Position numbers and translations under genes: made by a program. From Pseudomonas fluorescens (lineage in GTDB: Bacteria; Pseudomonadota; Gammaproteobacteria; Pseudomonadales; Pseudomonadaceae): 64,000 nt of DNA. The stretch covers positions 310,001 to 374,000 of the forward strand of contig NZ_CP038438.1 of NCBI RefSeq assembly GCF_004683905.1, read 5' to 3'. Under the pieces are notes generated by a model that made no database searches, was not told the origin of the DNA, and saw nothing but the letters and a program-made list of their open reading frames with translations. This document shows, in pieces, positions 25,949-34,279 of this stretch (position 1 is the first letter of the stretch; every line of letters begins with the position of its first letter).

Positions 25949-28054
25949 TCAGAAACTGTAGGTACCGGTCATCACCACACTGCGCGGTGCGCCTGGCTGG
26001 ATCTGATATTGGCTGGTGGCCGAGGCGTAATACTCGCGGTCGGTGATGTTGTTCAGTGCCGCGCGCAAGTCCCAGTCCTTGAAACGGTAGCCGACCAGCG
26101 CATCCCAGCGGCCGTAACCCGGCAGCACGGTGGTGTTGGCGTTGTCGGCATAACGCTGGCCGACCAGGGTCAGACCGGTTTCGCCGTACCAGCCCATCTC
26201 CGGTTTCCAGGTCAGAAACAGGCTGCCGTTGTGTTTGGCCACGTTGTTGACGCGTTTGCCTTCCAGGCCGTTGTTATCCTTTTCGATGGTGGTGTCCTGC
26301 ACGCCGACGCCACCGCGCATGTACCAGTTGCCGACCAGTTTGCCGGTGGCGGTCAGCTCCACACCCCGTGAGCGCTGAAGACCGGTCATGACGGTCAGGG
26401 TCGGATCGTTCGGGTCGCTGGTGCGGCGGTTGTAGAGTTCCAGGTCGTAGACCGCCAGCGTGGTGCTCAAGCGATCATCCAGCCAGTCGCTTTTCACGCC
26501 GATTTCTTTCTGTTTGGTCAGCTCCGGACTCAAGTCGTTGCTATTGCCGGCAGCCCCCGGGGTGATGCCGATCAGGCCGCCGCCGACGGGCGAGAAGGTC
26601 TTCGACCACGAGGCATAGAACGAATGATTCTGCAGTGGCGTCCAGACAATCCCGAAGCGCGGGCTGGTGCTGTGGCTGTCGCGATCCTCAGTGAGGTTCT
26701 TGAGCTGGTTGGTCGACTCGATATCGAACGTGTCGTAGCGCAAGCCGGCCAGAAGTTGCCATTGATCGTTCAGACGCAACTGATCCTGCACGTACACCGC
26801 GCGGCTTTCGACTTCGGTGTGGCTGTCGCTGAACACCTGCATGCTGCCGGTGTGACGGAGCTCGCGGTTGGGGTTGAACAGGTCGAGCGATGGCACCGGT
26901 TGTGCGCCTGGGGTCTTGCCAGTCGCGGCGTTGTACAACTTCGGATCACGGCGCTGGCTGCCGATCTCGACGCCGGTCAGCAGGCGATGCTCAAGACCAA
27001 AGGTATCGAAACCGCCTTCCAGCTCAAGGTTGTTGTAGACGTTGCGGGTGGTCAGATTCTGCTGCCAGTGCTGGCGCGCGACCTTGTTGGTTTTCGGATC
27101 GAAGCTGGTCAGGTAGGTGTTGTCGAAATCGCTGTCGAGCTTGAACACGCCGAGGGTCTGGCGCAGCTGCCAGTTGTCGTTGATCTCGTAGGTGAGTTTC
27201 GAGCGCAGGGACTGCGCCTTGTCGTCGATGAAATCGTGATCGTTGCCGTAGGTGGTGTCGCGACCGACATCCGCCGGGCGGCCATTCACACCGGGAATGC
27301 CGCGATCCGGTGTGCGGTTGTAGCGGCTGTATTCGTATTGCACCAGCCAGTTCAAGTCTGGGGTCAGTTGCCAGCTCATCGACGGCGCGAACAGCTGGCG
27401 GTTGCCGCTGACGCCGTCGCGGAAGCTGTTTTCATCCATGTTGCCCATGTTCAGGCGCAGGCTGAGGTTTTCGCTGGGGTCGGTGCTGAGGTCGGCGTAC
27501 AGGCTGCGCAGGTCGTCGCTGCCGCCTTGGGCCTCGATGGTCGAACGACGACCGAACTCGGGCAGCTTGCTCACGCGGTTGACGATCCCGCCCTGGCTGC
27601 CACGGCCGTAAAGTACCGCCGCCGGACCTTTGAGCACTTCGACCCGCTCGATGTTGTGCAGGTCGCGCTTGTACTGGCTGTCGTCGCGGATGCCGTCCAG
27701 ATAGAAGTCGTTGCTGGCGTCGAAGCCGCGGATACGCAGACTGTCGAAGCGCGTGTCGGCGCTGCTGCTGACGTTGGGAATCCCGCTCAGGGCGTCACCG
27801 ATGTCATTGGTGCCGTAGTCGGCGACATTCGTGGTCTTGATCGAGTCGATGGCCTGCGGCACGTAACGCACCGGGGTGGAGGTGCGAGTCGCGGTGTTGC
27901 TGATCTTGACGCGCGGGTCCTCGGCTTGTTCTTCGGCGCTGATCGCGGTGGCGGGCAGTTCGGTGGCGGAGTAAGCAAAACCGCTGGACAGAAAGGCAGA
28001 CAATCCAAGGGTGACAGGCGTGAGGCGGAACGGGGCAGGCATGGAAAAGCGCAT
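25949..28054 (-). CDS. TonB-dependent siderophore receptor
   Basis: A 701-residue outer-membrane receptor importing a ferric siderophore with energy from TonB-ExbBD. It has a signal peptide (cleavage near FAYSA), a plug domain from about residue 60 (VPQAIDSI, IRGFDASNDFYLDGIRDD, VEVLKGPAAVLYGRGSQGG) and a 22-strand barrel ending with the terminal aromatic TGTYSF. There is no N-terminal secretin/TonB-short signalling domain, so it does not itself drive a sigma/anti-sigma cascade. ATG 28054 or 28042 could start the protein. A good Fur box upstream indicates iron repression. Ligand unknown (FhuA/FiuA-like class). Confidence 0.92.
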   Translation of the reverse strand: MRFSMPAPFRLTPVTLGLSAFLSSGFAYSATELPATAISAEEQAEDPRVKISNTATRTSTPVRYVPQAIDSIKTTNVADYGTNDIGDALSGIPNVSSSADTRFDSLRIRGFDASNDFYLDGIRDDSQYKRDLHNIERVEVLKGPAAVLYGRGSQGGIVNRVSKLPEFGRRSTIEAQGGSDDLRSLYADLSTDPSENLSLRLNMGNMDENSFRDGVSGNRQLFAPSMSWQLTPDLNWLVQYEYSRYNRTPDRGIPGVNGRPADVGRDTTYGNDHDFIDDKAQSLRSKLTYEINDNWQLRQTLGVFKLDSDFDNTYLTSFDPKTNKVARQHWQQNLTTRNVYNNLELEGGFDTFGLEHRLLTGVEIGSQRRDPKLYNAATGKTPGAQPVPSLDLFNPNRELRHTGSMQVFSDSHTEVESRAVYVQDQLRLNDQWQLLAGLRYDTFDIESTNQLKNLTEDRDSHSTSPRFGIVWTPLQNHSFYASWSKTFSPVGGGLIGITPGAAGNSNDLSPELTKQKEIGVKSDWLDDRLSTTLAVYDLELYNRRTSDPNDPTLTVMTGLQRSRGVELTATGKLVGNWYMRGGVGVQDTTIEKDNNGLEGKRVNNVAKHNGSLFLTWKPEMGWYGETGLTLVGQRYADNANTTVLPGYGRWDALVGYRFKDWDLRAALNNITDREYYASATSQYQIQPGAPRSVVMTGTYSF

Positions 28055-28086
28055 CCGAAAGGGTAAGGAAATTCAAACGCGCGAAT

Positions 28087-28105
28087 GGTAATGCTTTGCA
28101 TTTGC
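28087..28105 (-). promoter_or_regulatory. Fur box of the TonB receptor gene
   Basis: GCAAATGCAAAGCATTACC (minus strand) matches the 19-bp Fur consensus at 13 positions and lies 33 bases upstream of the receptor start, where Fur-iron would block the promoter. Confidence 0.7.
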
Positions 28106-28177
28106 TCCCGTAATTTATTCCTGAGAAGTTCCCCTGTCAGATTGTTTCAATTTATGTCGATTTCGATACATCCTGAC

Positions 28178-28196
28178 CGGTCGATCCATTCGACCG
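28178..28196. repeat. Perfect inverted repeat upstream of dsbA-like gene
   Basis: CGGTCGA and TCGACCG are separated by five bases, in the divergent region between the TonB receptor and the DsbA-like gene. The form suggests a repressor or activator operator; no regulator gene is adjacent. Confidence 0.5.
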
Positions 28197-28298
28197 ATTC
28201 TCGAAACAGTCTGAGAGCCATTCCGGCGTTTTTCCCCAACACGCGTAGGAATAGTCTGCCGGCATCGAATATTTCTACTTTGTTGCCGGAGTTCTCCC

Positions 28299-28967
28299 AT
28301 GATCCTTCACTACATTTACGATCCATTGTGCGGCTGGTGCTACGGTGCCAAACCGCTGGTGCAAGCGGCGCAGCAAGTGTTGCCGGTCGTTGCCCATGCG
28401 GGCGGAATGATGAGCGGCGTGAATCGCCAGCGCGTTTCGCCGCAACTGCGTGATTACGTCATGCCCCACGACCGGCGCATTGCCGAATACACCGGACAAC
28501 CCTTTGGCGAAGCGTATTTCGAAGGTCTGCTGCGTGATCACGCGGCGGTCTTCGATTCGACGCCGCCGATTGCGGCGGTGATGGCGGCAGAGTCCATCGA
28601 CGGTCGCGGTTTGCAGATGCTCGGACGTTTGCAGACGGCGCATTACGTGGAAGGACGGCGGATTGCCGATGAATCCGTACTTTTCGAACTCGCCCGTGAG
28701 TTGGGCTACACCCGTGACATCTTCGCGGCTGCGTTTAAATCCGTTGATACGACAGCGCATGTAAAAGCCAGCCGAGAACTCTTGGCACAACTGGGTGGCC
28801 AGGGATTTCCGACATTGGCGCTGGAGCGGGACGGGCAATTCACCTTGATCGACATCAGCCCCTGGCTTGGCAAACCGCAGGCCTTCGCCGACTGGTTGGG
28901 GCAAGCGGTTGTCACTGTTGAGTCGGGGCAATCCCCCGCGCAATGCGGTCTCGACGGTTGCGCGTAA
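28299..28967 (+). CDS. DsbA-family thioredoxin-fold protein (CGWC)
   Basis: A 222-residue protein with a thioredoxin-like fold and the active-site CGWC at residues 11-14 (YDPLCGWCYG), and the cis-proline loop GFPTLAL near the end. There is no signal peptide, so it is cytoplasmic, in the FrnE/DsbA-like oxidoreductase group. The C-terminal Cys pair (QCGLDGC) may add a redox or metal site. CCGGAG precedes the ATG. Its own promoter probably lies in the 245-base divergent region. Confidence 0.85.
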   Translation: MILHYIYDPLCGWCYGAKPLVQAAQQVLPVVAHAGGMMSGVNRQRVSPQLRDYVMPHDRRIAEYTGQPFGEAYFEGLLRDHAAVFDSTPPIAAVMAAESIDGRGLQMLGRLQTAHYVEGRRIADESVLFELARELGYTRDIFAAAFKSVDTTAHVKASRELLAQLGGQGFPTLALERDGQFTLIDISPWLGKPQAFADWLGQAVVTVESGQSPAQCGLDGCA

Positions 28968-29068
28968 TCGCACTGGATTCCCTGGCTGAGCGCATTTCCG
29001 AGCAATACGCTATCGCAAAATTTACGATTCTTAGACGATTTTTACCTATTTAAAGACGATTCTTGAAA

Positions 29069-29098
29069 TTGACACATTATTGAGGGCGCGGCTACGAT
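29069..29098 (+). promoter_or_regulatory. Sigma-70 promoter of the porin gene
   Basis: TTGACA (29069-29074), an 18-base spacer and TACGAT (29093-29098). Just upstream three ACGATT repeats (starting near 29025, 29035 and 29056) could be activator half-sites. Confidence 0.75.
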
Positions 29099-29104
29099 TC
29101 GGCC

Positions 29105-29185
29105 CAACGCCTGTGGCCAACCGCCATGACTCAAAAATAATAAAAGGGCCCGACACGGTTTTGCCGTGGGCGGGTCTTTTTGTTT
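29105..29185 (+). ncRNA. Porin leader with mini-ORF, CA motif and terminator
   Basis: Between the promoter and the porin start lies an apparent intrinsic terminator (about 29146-29180, stem with CACGG/CCGTG core, followed by five T). Just before it are a 4-codon ORF MTQK with tandem stops (ATG 29126) and AATAATAA (29136-29143), which matches the AAnAAnAA Hfq/Crc target motif. The transcript could end here as an 80-nt Hfq-binding small RNA or read through into the porin gene. Both outcomes are inferred. Confidence 0.55.
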
Positions 29186-29263
29186 CGGGGTGAAAAAAGA
29201 GTGCAATAGCGCCGTTTCAGCCGTTCGACACAGCGCGTTTCAACCCGTAATAAGGAAAACAAA

Positions 29264-30550
29264 ATGTTGAACAAGCGAATCAGTCTGATCGCACTGGGGA
29301 TGTTGAGTGCCACTTCGGCAATGGCTGACGGCCAAGCCGAATCCAAGGGTTTTGTAGAAGACAGCAGCCTCAAAGTGCTGCTGCGCAATGCCTACATCAA
29401 TCGTGATTACAAAGACGGCAATCCGGACAGAGCCGAGTGGGGCCAGGCGGCCATCGGTACGTTCTCTTCCGGTTTCACCCAAGGCACCGTTGGTGTGGGT
29501 GTCGATGCTTTCGGTCTTTACGCACTGCGTCTGGAGGGCGGCAAGGGCCGCAGCGGCGCCGGTGGTATCGACTTCTTCAAACAGGGTGACAGCGGCAATG
29601 CGGCTGACGACCTGTCCAAGGGTGGCGCTGCGGTCAAATTCCGCGTGTCCAACACCGTGCTGACCTACGGCGACCAGATGCCGGCCCTGCCGGTGCTGAA
29701 CTACGATAACTCGCGTCTGCTGCCGGAAAGCTACACCGGTACCTTGATCACCTCCAAAGAGATCAAAGGCCTGCAACTGGACGCCGGTCGTTTCACCGCC
29801 GAATCGCGTAAAAGCGCTGAAGGCCGTGACAGCGGTGGTCTGAAGTCGATCAACGTGTTGGGCGGTAGCTACCAGTTCACCGAACAGTTCAAGGCGGCGT
29901 TGTACGCTTCCGACGTTGAAGACGTCATGAAGAAGCAGTACGTGAACGCCAACTACGTGTTCCCGATCGACAAGGATCAGTCCCTGACCCTGGACTTCAA
30001 CGGCTATCGCACCAAGCTCGACAAGTCCTATGCCGACATCAAGAACACCGGCGGCCAGGACAACAAGATCTGGAGCCTGGCGGCCACATTCGCCACCGGC
30101 CCGCACTCGTTCACCGTGGCGCACCAGCGCAGTACCGGTGACAGCAACCTGGGTTATCCGTACGGCGGTTATCAGAACGATGGTCGTCGTCAGGGCGACG
30201 GTGGCAACACCATTTACTTGGCCAACTCGTACTGGTCGGACTTCAACGCTGAAGACGAGCGCAGCTGGCAGCTGGGTTACGGCCTGGACTTCGGTGCCTT
30301 CGGCGTACCGGGTCTGAGCTACAACTTCGCTTACGTGCGAGGCGATAACATCACTACCGACACCAGCAGTGGCGGCACTGAGCGTGAGATCTTCAACCAG
30401 GTCAAATACGTCGTGCAAAGCGGTCCGGCGAAAGACCTTAGCGTGAAACTGCGCAGCTCGATTCTGCGCGTGTCGCAGAAATCCGCCGACTACAACAGCA
30501 GCGGCAACGAAGTGCGTGTGTTCGTGGACTACCCGATCAACATCTTCTGA
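29264..30550 (+). CDS. OprD-family outer-membrane porin (OprE/OprQ-like)
   Basis: A 428-residue substrate-selective porin. Signal peptide ends near SAMA-DGQAE; the mature protein starts with the OprD-family FVEDSSLKVLLRNAYINRDY and continues as an 18-strand barrel to the terminal aromatic YPINIF. By position beside the siderophore receptor and aguA and by sequence it is closest to OprE/OprQ, which admit small amino acids or anions. Expression is likely shaped by the leader terminator and CA motif upstream. A terminator follows 27 bases after the stop. Confidence 0.92.
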   Translation: MLNKRISLIALGMLSATSAMADGQAESKGFVEDSSLKVLLRNAYINRDYKDGNPDRAEWGQAAIGTFSSGFTQGTVGVGVDAFGLYALRLEGGKGRSGAGGIDFFKQGDSGNAADDLSKGGAAVKFRVSNTVLTYGDQMPALPVLNYDNSRLLPESYTGTLITSKEIKGLQLDAGRFTAESRKSAEGRDSGGLKSINVLGGSYQFTEQFKAALYASDVEDVMKKQYVNANYVFPIDKDQSLTLDFNGYRTKLDKSYADIKNTGGQDNKIWSLAATFATGPHSFTVAHQRSTGDSNLGYPYGGYQNDGRRQGDGGNTIYLANSYWSDFNAEDERSWQLGYGLDFGAFGVPGLSYNFAYVRGDNITTDTSSGGTEREIFNQVKYVVQSGPAKDLSVKLRSSILRVSQKSADYNSSGNEVRVFVDYPINIF

Positions 30551-30576
30551 TGAACGATCCGGTGTAAGAAACATGA

Positions 30577-30607
30577 GAAAACCCCGACTGGCTCGGGGTT
30601 TTTTTTC
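30577..30607 (+). terminator. Intrinsic terminator of the porin gene
   Basis: Stem AAAACCCCGA / TCGGGGTTTT with a short loop, followed by a run of eight or more T residues. Confidence 0.92.
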
Positions 30608-30781
30608 GACGTCTTTTTCGCAAAAACCGTAAAAAACCCGTGTTTTTGTCACGTAAAAGTTGTTTTGAAGCGTCTTCAAGTACCGTTTCAAGCAGGGCTT
30701 TAAATGCCTGAAATTCTTTCTCATGGACGCAAATTCTCCACCTAATAGATTAGGCCGCTCAACGCAGCGGAGAATTTGGTA

Positions 30782-31528
30782 ATGATCGTTTTGAACAGAG
30801 AAGTGGGCGAATCGCTACGGCGCGACAAATATGTCAACGTCCAGGGTGGTGACTTCAATCTCTACGGTCATTTTGCCGACTTCGTCAGACTGACCAAAAG
30901 TTGGGAAAACATGGAGCCAGACAGTTACTACGGTCAGGCCGAAGCCGGCATGCGTTACCGTCGTTACAGCGACTTTGAGTACAACCCGAAAACACGTGAA
31001 TTGAAGCAACTCGAGCATCGCGCGTACGTGCAGTCGAAAGAGAACAACGCCTACGTGGGCGGTGTTGTGCGGCACTTTCAGGACTTCTCTGATGAAGTGA
31101 TCACTTCGCCGGTAATGCGCAGCCTGATCGACACCGATTTTGAAGTGTACAAAAGCGTGTTGCCGGAAGAATTGCACGATGAGATTTGGCAGTGCCAGAT
31201 TCATCAGATCCGCATCGAGATCAAACCCGGCAAGCAACTGGAAATCACCCCGGAAGGGATTCACTGCGACGGCTATCCGTTCAGCGGTGTGCACTTCTGG
31301 GGGCGCAACAATGTCGAGGGCGCGGAAAGCCGTTTGTACGATGTTCACGAGCATCAACTGGCGTCGACCACCTACAAGGAAATCCTCGACACCACGTACT
31401 TCCTTGATCGCGACATGCGCCATTACGTGACTCCGGCGCGCAACACCCACACGCATGCCATGGCGTACCGGCAGATTCTGGCGATTTCCTTCTCGCGGCC
31501 CGGGACCGCTTTCGACATTGTTCGCTAA
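30782..31528 (+). CDS. 2OG-Fe(II) dioxygenase, amino-acid hydroxylase type
   Basis: A 248-residue member of the 2OG-Fe dioxygenase family PF10014, which includes the Bacillus L-isoleucine 4-hydroxylase IDO. The iron ligands are His161 and Asp163 (GIHCDGYPF) and His214 (RHYVTP); Arg230 (YRQILAISF) would bind 2-oxoglutarate. ATG 30782 has GGAG nine bases upstream; TTG 30776 is less likely. The gene begins an operon with a GNAT enzyme and the AzlCD branched-chain amino acid exporter, which suggests that the enzyme hydroxylates a branched-chain or related amino acid that is then acetylated or exported. Substrate is inferred only. Confidence 0.82.
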   Translation: MIVLNREVGESLRRDKYVNVQGGDFNLYGHFADFVRLTKSWENMEPDSYYGQAEAGMRYRRYSDFEYNPKTRELKQLEHRAYVQSKENNAYVGGVVRHFQDFSDEVITSPVMRSLIDTDFEVYKSVLPEELHDEIWQCQIHQIRIEIKPGKQLEITPEGIHCDGYPFSGVHFWGRNNVEGAESRLYDVHEHQLASTTYKEILDTTYFLDRDMRHYVTPARNTHTHAMAYRQILAISFSRPGTAFDIVR

Positions 31529-31985
31529 TCAGATCACCCCAATCGATGGCGTCGAGTGCTCGACGCCGGTGGTGCTGCGACGCGCCACCGCCAAGGACGC
31601 GCAGCGCATGGAGCGCTTCTTCCGGCAGTTCGACGAAGTGTCGTTCTGCGAATGGCAGGACGCCAAATGCCTGCGCGGTGTATTGATCCAGAAGACCACC
31701 ACGGCCTATCTGGCCTTCGACGTCGAAGGCGAAATCGTCGGTGCGGTGCTCGGCGGCATGCTTGGTAGTCGCGGCACCATCAACCACCTGGCGGTCAGCC
31801 CGCGCTATCGCAGCCAGGGCGTCGGTCAGCGGCTGGTGGAAGCGGCGTCGTCCGACATGAAGCGGGTCGGTGTATTACGGATGTTTCTGTTCGTCGACGA
31901 TGCTAACCTCGCGGGCAAGCGATTCTGGGCTGCCCAGGGTTTTTGCGAACCCCACGGCGAGCGGACATTTGAGAGGGATCTATGA
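31518..31985 (+). CDS. GNAT N-acetyltransferase
   Basis: A roughly 155-residue acetyltransferase with acetyl-CoA binding motif A (NHLAVSPRYRSQGVGQRLVEAA) and the upstream RRATAKDAQRM start of the fold. The start is uncertain: the frame is open from inside the dioxygenase gene, and TTG 31518 (overlapping the previous stop by 11 bases) or a GTG about 50 bases downstream are candidates. The stop overlaps the azlC start (ATGA), so the gene is embedded in the dioxygenase-azlCD operon and may modify the same amino acid. Confidence 0.75.
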   Translation: MFANQITPIDGVECSTPVVLRRATAKDAQRMERFFRQFDEVSFCEWQDAKCLRGVLIQKTTTAYLAFDVEGEIVGAVLGGMLGSRGTINHLAVSPRYRSQGVGQRLVEAASSDMKRVGVLRMFLFVDDANLAGKRFWAAQGFCEPHGERTFERDL

Positions 31986-32698
31986 ATGAAACGTCCGGCA
32001 GTGCGCCGCTGATGGCTGCTCATCAGCCATCGCGCACGTTTGCCGAAGCCAGCCCGGTGGTGGCCGGTTACTTCACGGTGTCGTTCGTGTTCGGGCTGAT
32101 GGCGGTCAACGCCGGGCTGCCGATGTGGCTGCCGGTAGCGATGTGTCTGTTCGTCTACGCCGGCGCTTCGCAATTTGCCGCGCTGGCGCTGATCTCCAGC
32201 GGTGCGTCGCTGACCACCATCGTGCTGACCACCTTCCTGATCAATGCGCGGCACATGCTGATGTCGGTGTACATGGCCAAGGCCTTGCGCGCATTGGGGC
32301 TCAGCCGCATGGAGCGCTGGGCTTACGCCGGTGGCCTGACCGACGAGTCCTTCGCGTTCCACAGCGTCAAACTGGGCACCGGCGCGCCGGTCAACATTCG
32401 TTACCTGATCGGCTTCAACCTGTTCTGCCACACCTCTTGGGTGCTGGGCGGATTGTTGGGCGCTGTCTGCGCGCAATATGCATCGCACCTGATCAAATAT
32501 CAGCTCGACTACGCACTGACCGCGATGATGCTCTACGTGCTGGTGTCGCTGTGCAACACCCGCAACAAACTCATCGCCGCCGCGGCTGCCGTCGTCTGCA
32601 TGGGCGCGCTGAGCCTGGTCGGCACTTCGCCGTTCAACGTTTTCATCGCCACGTTTGTGGGCTGCGGAGTGGGTGTATGCCTGACCAAACGTTCCTGA
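31982..32698 (+). CDS. azlC: Branched-chain amino acid exporter subunit AzlC
   Basis: A 238-residue inner-membrane protein with about six hydrophobic segments; family landmarks are ASPVVAGYF, GLMAVNAG, YAGASQFAAL and LTDESFAF. AzlC and the small AzlD together form an exporter of branched-chain amino acids and analogues. The start overlaps the GNAT stop by four bases and the stop lies 22 bases inside azlD, giving tight coupling along the operon. Confidence 0.92.
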   Translation: MNETSGSAPLMAAHQPSRTFAEASPVVAGYFTVSFVFGLMAVNAGLPMWLPVAMCLFVYAGASQFAALALISSGASLTTIVLTTFLINARHMLMSVYMAKALRALGLSRMERWAYAGGLTDESFAFHSVKLGTGAPVNIRYLIGFNLFCHTSWVLGGLLGAVCAQYASHLIKYQLDYALTAMMLYVLVSLCNTRNKLIAAAAAVVCMGALSLVGTSPFNVFIATFVGCGVGVCLTKRS

Positions 32699-32994
32699 TT
32701 CTGGTGGTCGCGCTGATGATGGCCGTGACCTTCCTGCCACGCGCGCTGCCGCTGCAAGTCAACACCGAGCACTGGCCGCCGTTCGTTGCGCGGGCGCTGG
32801 AATACCTGCCGGTGGCGATCGTCGCTGCGATCAGCCTGACACCCTTGTTGATCAAGGATCAGCACCTACAGCTCGATCGCCCGGAATTTTATGCAGCCAT
32901 TCCGACGTTGTTATGTGCGTATTTCAGCAAAAACCTCTTTCTCAGTGTGGCGGTTGGGACGGCTGCGTACATTGCGCTCGGCTCGTTCATGTAG
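32677..32994 (+). CDS. azlD: Branched-chain amino acid exporter subunit AzlD
   Basis: A 105-residue membrane protein with three to four hydrophobic segments and the family's FLPRALPL and ALEYLPVAIVAAI motifs. It is the partner of AzlC and its start overlaps the azlC coding end by 22 bases. The last 84 bases overlap the 3' end of the convergent LysR gene, so the two mRNAs are complementary there. Confidence 0.9.
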   Translation: MPDQTFLILVVALMMAVTFLPRALPLQVNTEHWPPFVARALEYLPVAIVAAISLTPLLIKDQHLQLDRPEFYAAIPTLLCAYFSKNLFLSVAVGTAAYIALGSFM

Positions 32995-33837
32995 CGGCAG
33001 ATCGACCACGTCATTCAGGGCCTGCCCCGACAGGTTCGGGTTGTTCACCGCCAGACGCACTTCGAGGAAATCCTCGAATCCGGGGAAAATCGTCAGGCCG
33101 TTCTTTTGCGCGGCCTCACGAGACACCATGCCCACCGCGTCCATCTGCGTGATCAGCGACAGGGTGAGGGTTTCGCTGCAGGAATAGACCATGCGTTGAC
33201 CGTTCTCGTGATTGCCCAGTCCGGCGTCGAGAAAACGCAGGAAACTGTGGGAATACGGACAATCTTCCGCAGGACGCACCTGAAACTTGTTGCCCAGCAA
33301 CGTCAGTGGATCGTTTTCCTGCCCGCAATGGGCACCGACCACCTGCACCTGCACATCCGGCAAAACAATGCTCGGCAGACCCGGCCGCTGCGGGCCGATC
33401 AACACCGCAAGATCAAAGTCTTCATTCTTCAGCTTGCTGAGGTTCTCCATCGACTCGGCGTAGCTGAATTCCATCTGGTAATCGGGAAACACCTCGATCA
33501 GGCGTCCGATCATTCGCCGGTTGAAGTCAGACGACAACGTGTTGTTCAACGCAACCTTCAATGTGCGCTGGCCCGGCACCTTGAGCGCCTCGACCTTTTC
33601 TTCCATCTGTCGCGTGGCAATCAGCACTTTGTCCATGTAGGGCGTCAGCTCCGTGCCTTGCGGCGTCAGCGTCAGCCCTTTGTTGGAACGTCGAAACAAG
33701 CGGAAACCGAACTGCTCTTCGACCTTGTTCAACTGCGCGGCCAGGGCCTGCACAGTCAGGCACGAATGCTCGGCTGCGGCCGACAACGAGCCGGTCTGCA
33801 CGATGCGCATGAGGTTGCGTAAGGTTCTGCTATCCAT
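32911..33837 (-). CDS. LysR-family transcriptional regulator
   Basis: A 308-residue LysR protein: N-terminal HTH (LRNLMRIVQTGSLSAAAEHSCLTVQALAAQ, residues 5-35 split by helices) and C-terminal effector-binding domain from about residue 92. It converges on azlD with an 84-base overlap, so it is not divergently placed as classical LysR activators are; control of the dioxygenase-azlCD operon is possible but not shown by position. The C-terminal tail is Arg-rich. Confidence 0.9.
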   Translation of the reverse strand: MDSRTLRNLMRIVQTGSLSAAAEHSCLTVQALAAQLNKVEEQFGFRLFRRSNKGLTLTPQGTELTPYMDKVLIATRQMEEKVEALKVPGQRTLKVALNNTLSSDFNRRMIGRLIEVFPDYQMEFSYAESMENLSKLKNEDFDLAVLIGPQRPGLPSIVLPDVQVQVVGAHCGQENDPLTLLGNKFQVRPAEDCPYSHSFLRFLDAGLGNHENGQRMVYSCSETLTLSLITQMDAVGMVSREAAQKNGLTIFPGFEDFLEVRLAVNNPNLSGQALNDVVDLPLHERAERNVRSRPNRHTEKEVFAEIRT

Positions 33838-34279
33838 GGGTAATGCCCTCTGAAGTGGGCTGGGTATTGTTGTTTACGAGACTGCCGATCCGGCGTCATA
33901 TGCCGGCTATATTCCAGCACCTGAGCATAGTTGTCGCGGGTTTAGTAGCGAATTGATGTCCCCGCCGATGGCTGGAAGCTGACACAGGATCGGGATTTTT
34001 GATGACGTGGGGGTGATTGGGGTCAAGAAAAGTGCCCGATTCGGACGAGTCGGGCATTTTTTTACGTCTCGGGACTACAGCTTTTTTGAATGTTTCCCAC
34101 ACCGAAACGCCACTGTTTTGCACCGTTGTCGGAAGCCTCCTATAGAAAAGAGCGAACGGGCTTATTTACCGCCCATGCACAAGTGGCTGAAATATCAGGT
34201 AGTTATTTTCGGGACTTTTGGTCCGAGGCCATGGATTTCCAGGCAATGCCGGCATCCGCGAAGCTAGCGAGTCGATGCC
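33838..34279. other. Intergenic region at island edge
   Basis: About 440 bases, less GC-rich than the neighbours, between the LysR start and the PBECR2-domain gene. It holds a strong orphan terminator (34033-34063) but no gene I can support. Short open frames here have no ribosome sites or recognisable products. It probably marks the left edge of the accessory island that ends at tRNA-Thr. Confidence 0.5.
34033..34063 (+). terminator. Orphan intrinsic terminator
   Basis: Stem TGCCCGA (34033-34039) / TCGGGCA (34050-34056) followed by seven T residues. No plus-strand gene precedes it within the gap, so it may end an untranslated RNA or be left over from a displaced gene. The minus strand has only a weaker T-rich flank. 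Confidence 0.75.

Noticed and set aside
26624..28066. 480-codon frame antisense to the TonB receptor
   Set aside because: Val/Ala-rich shadow frame with no domain; receptor motifs on the other strand are clear.
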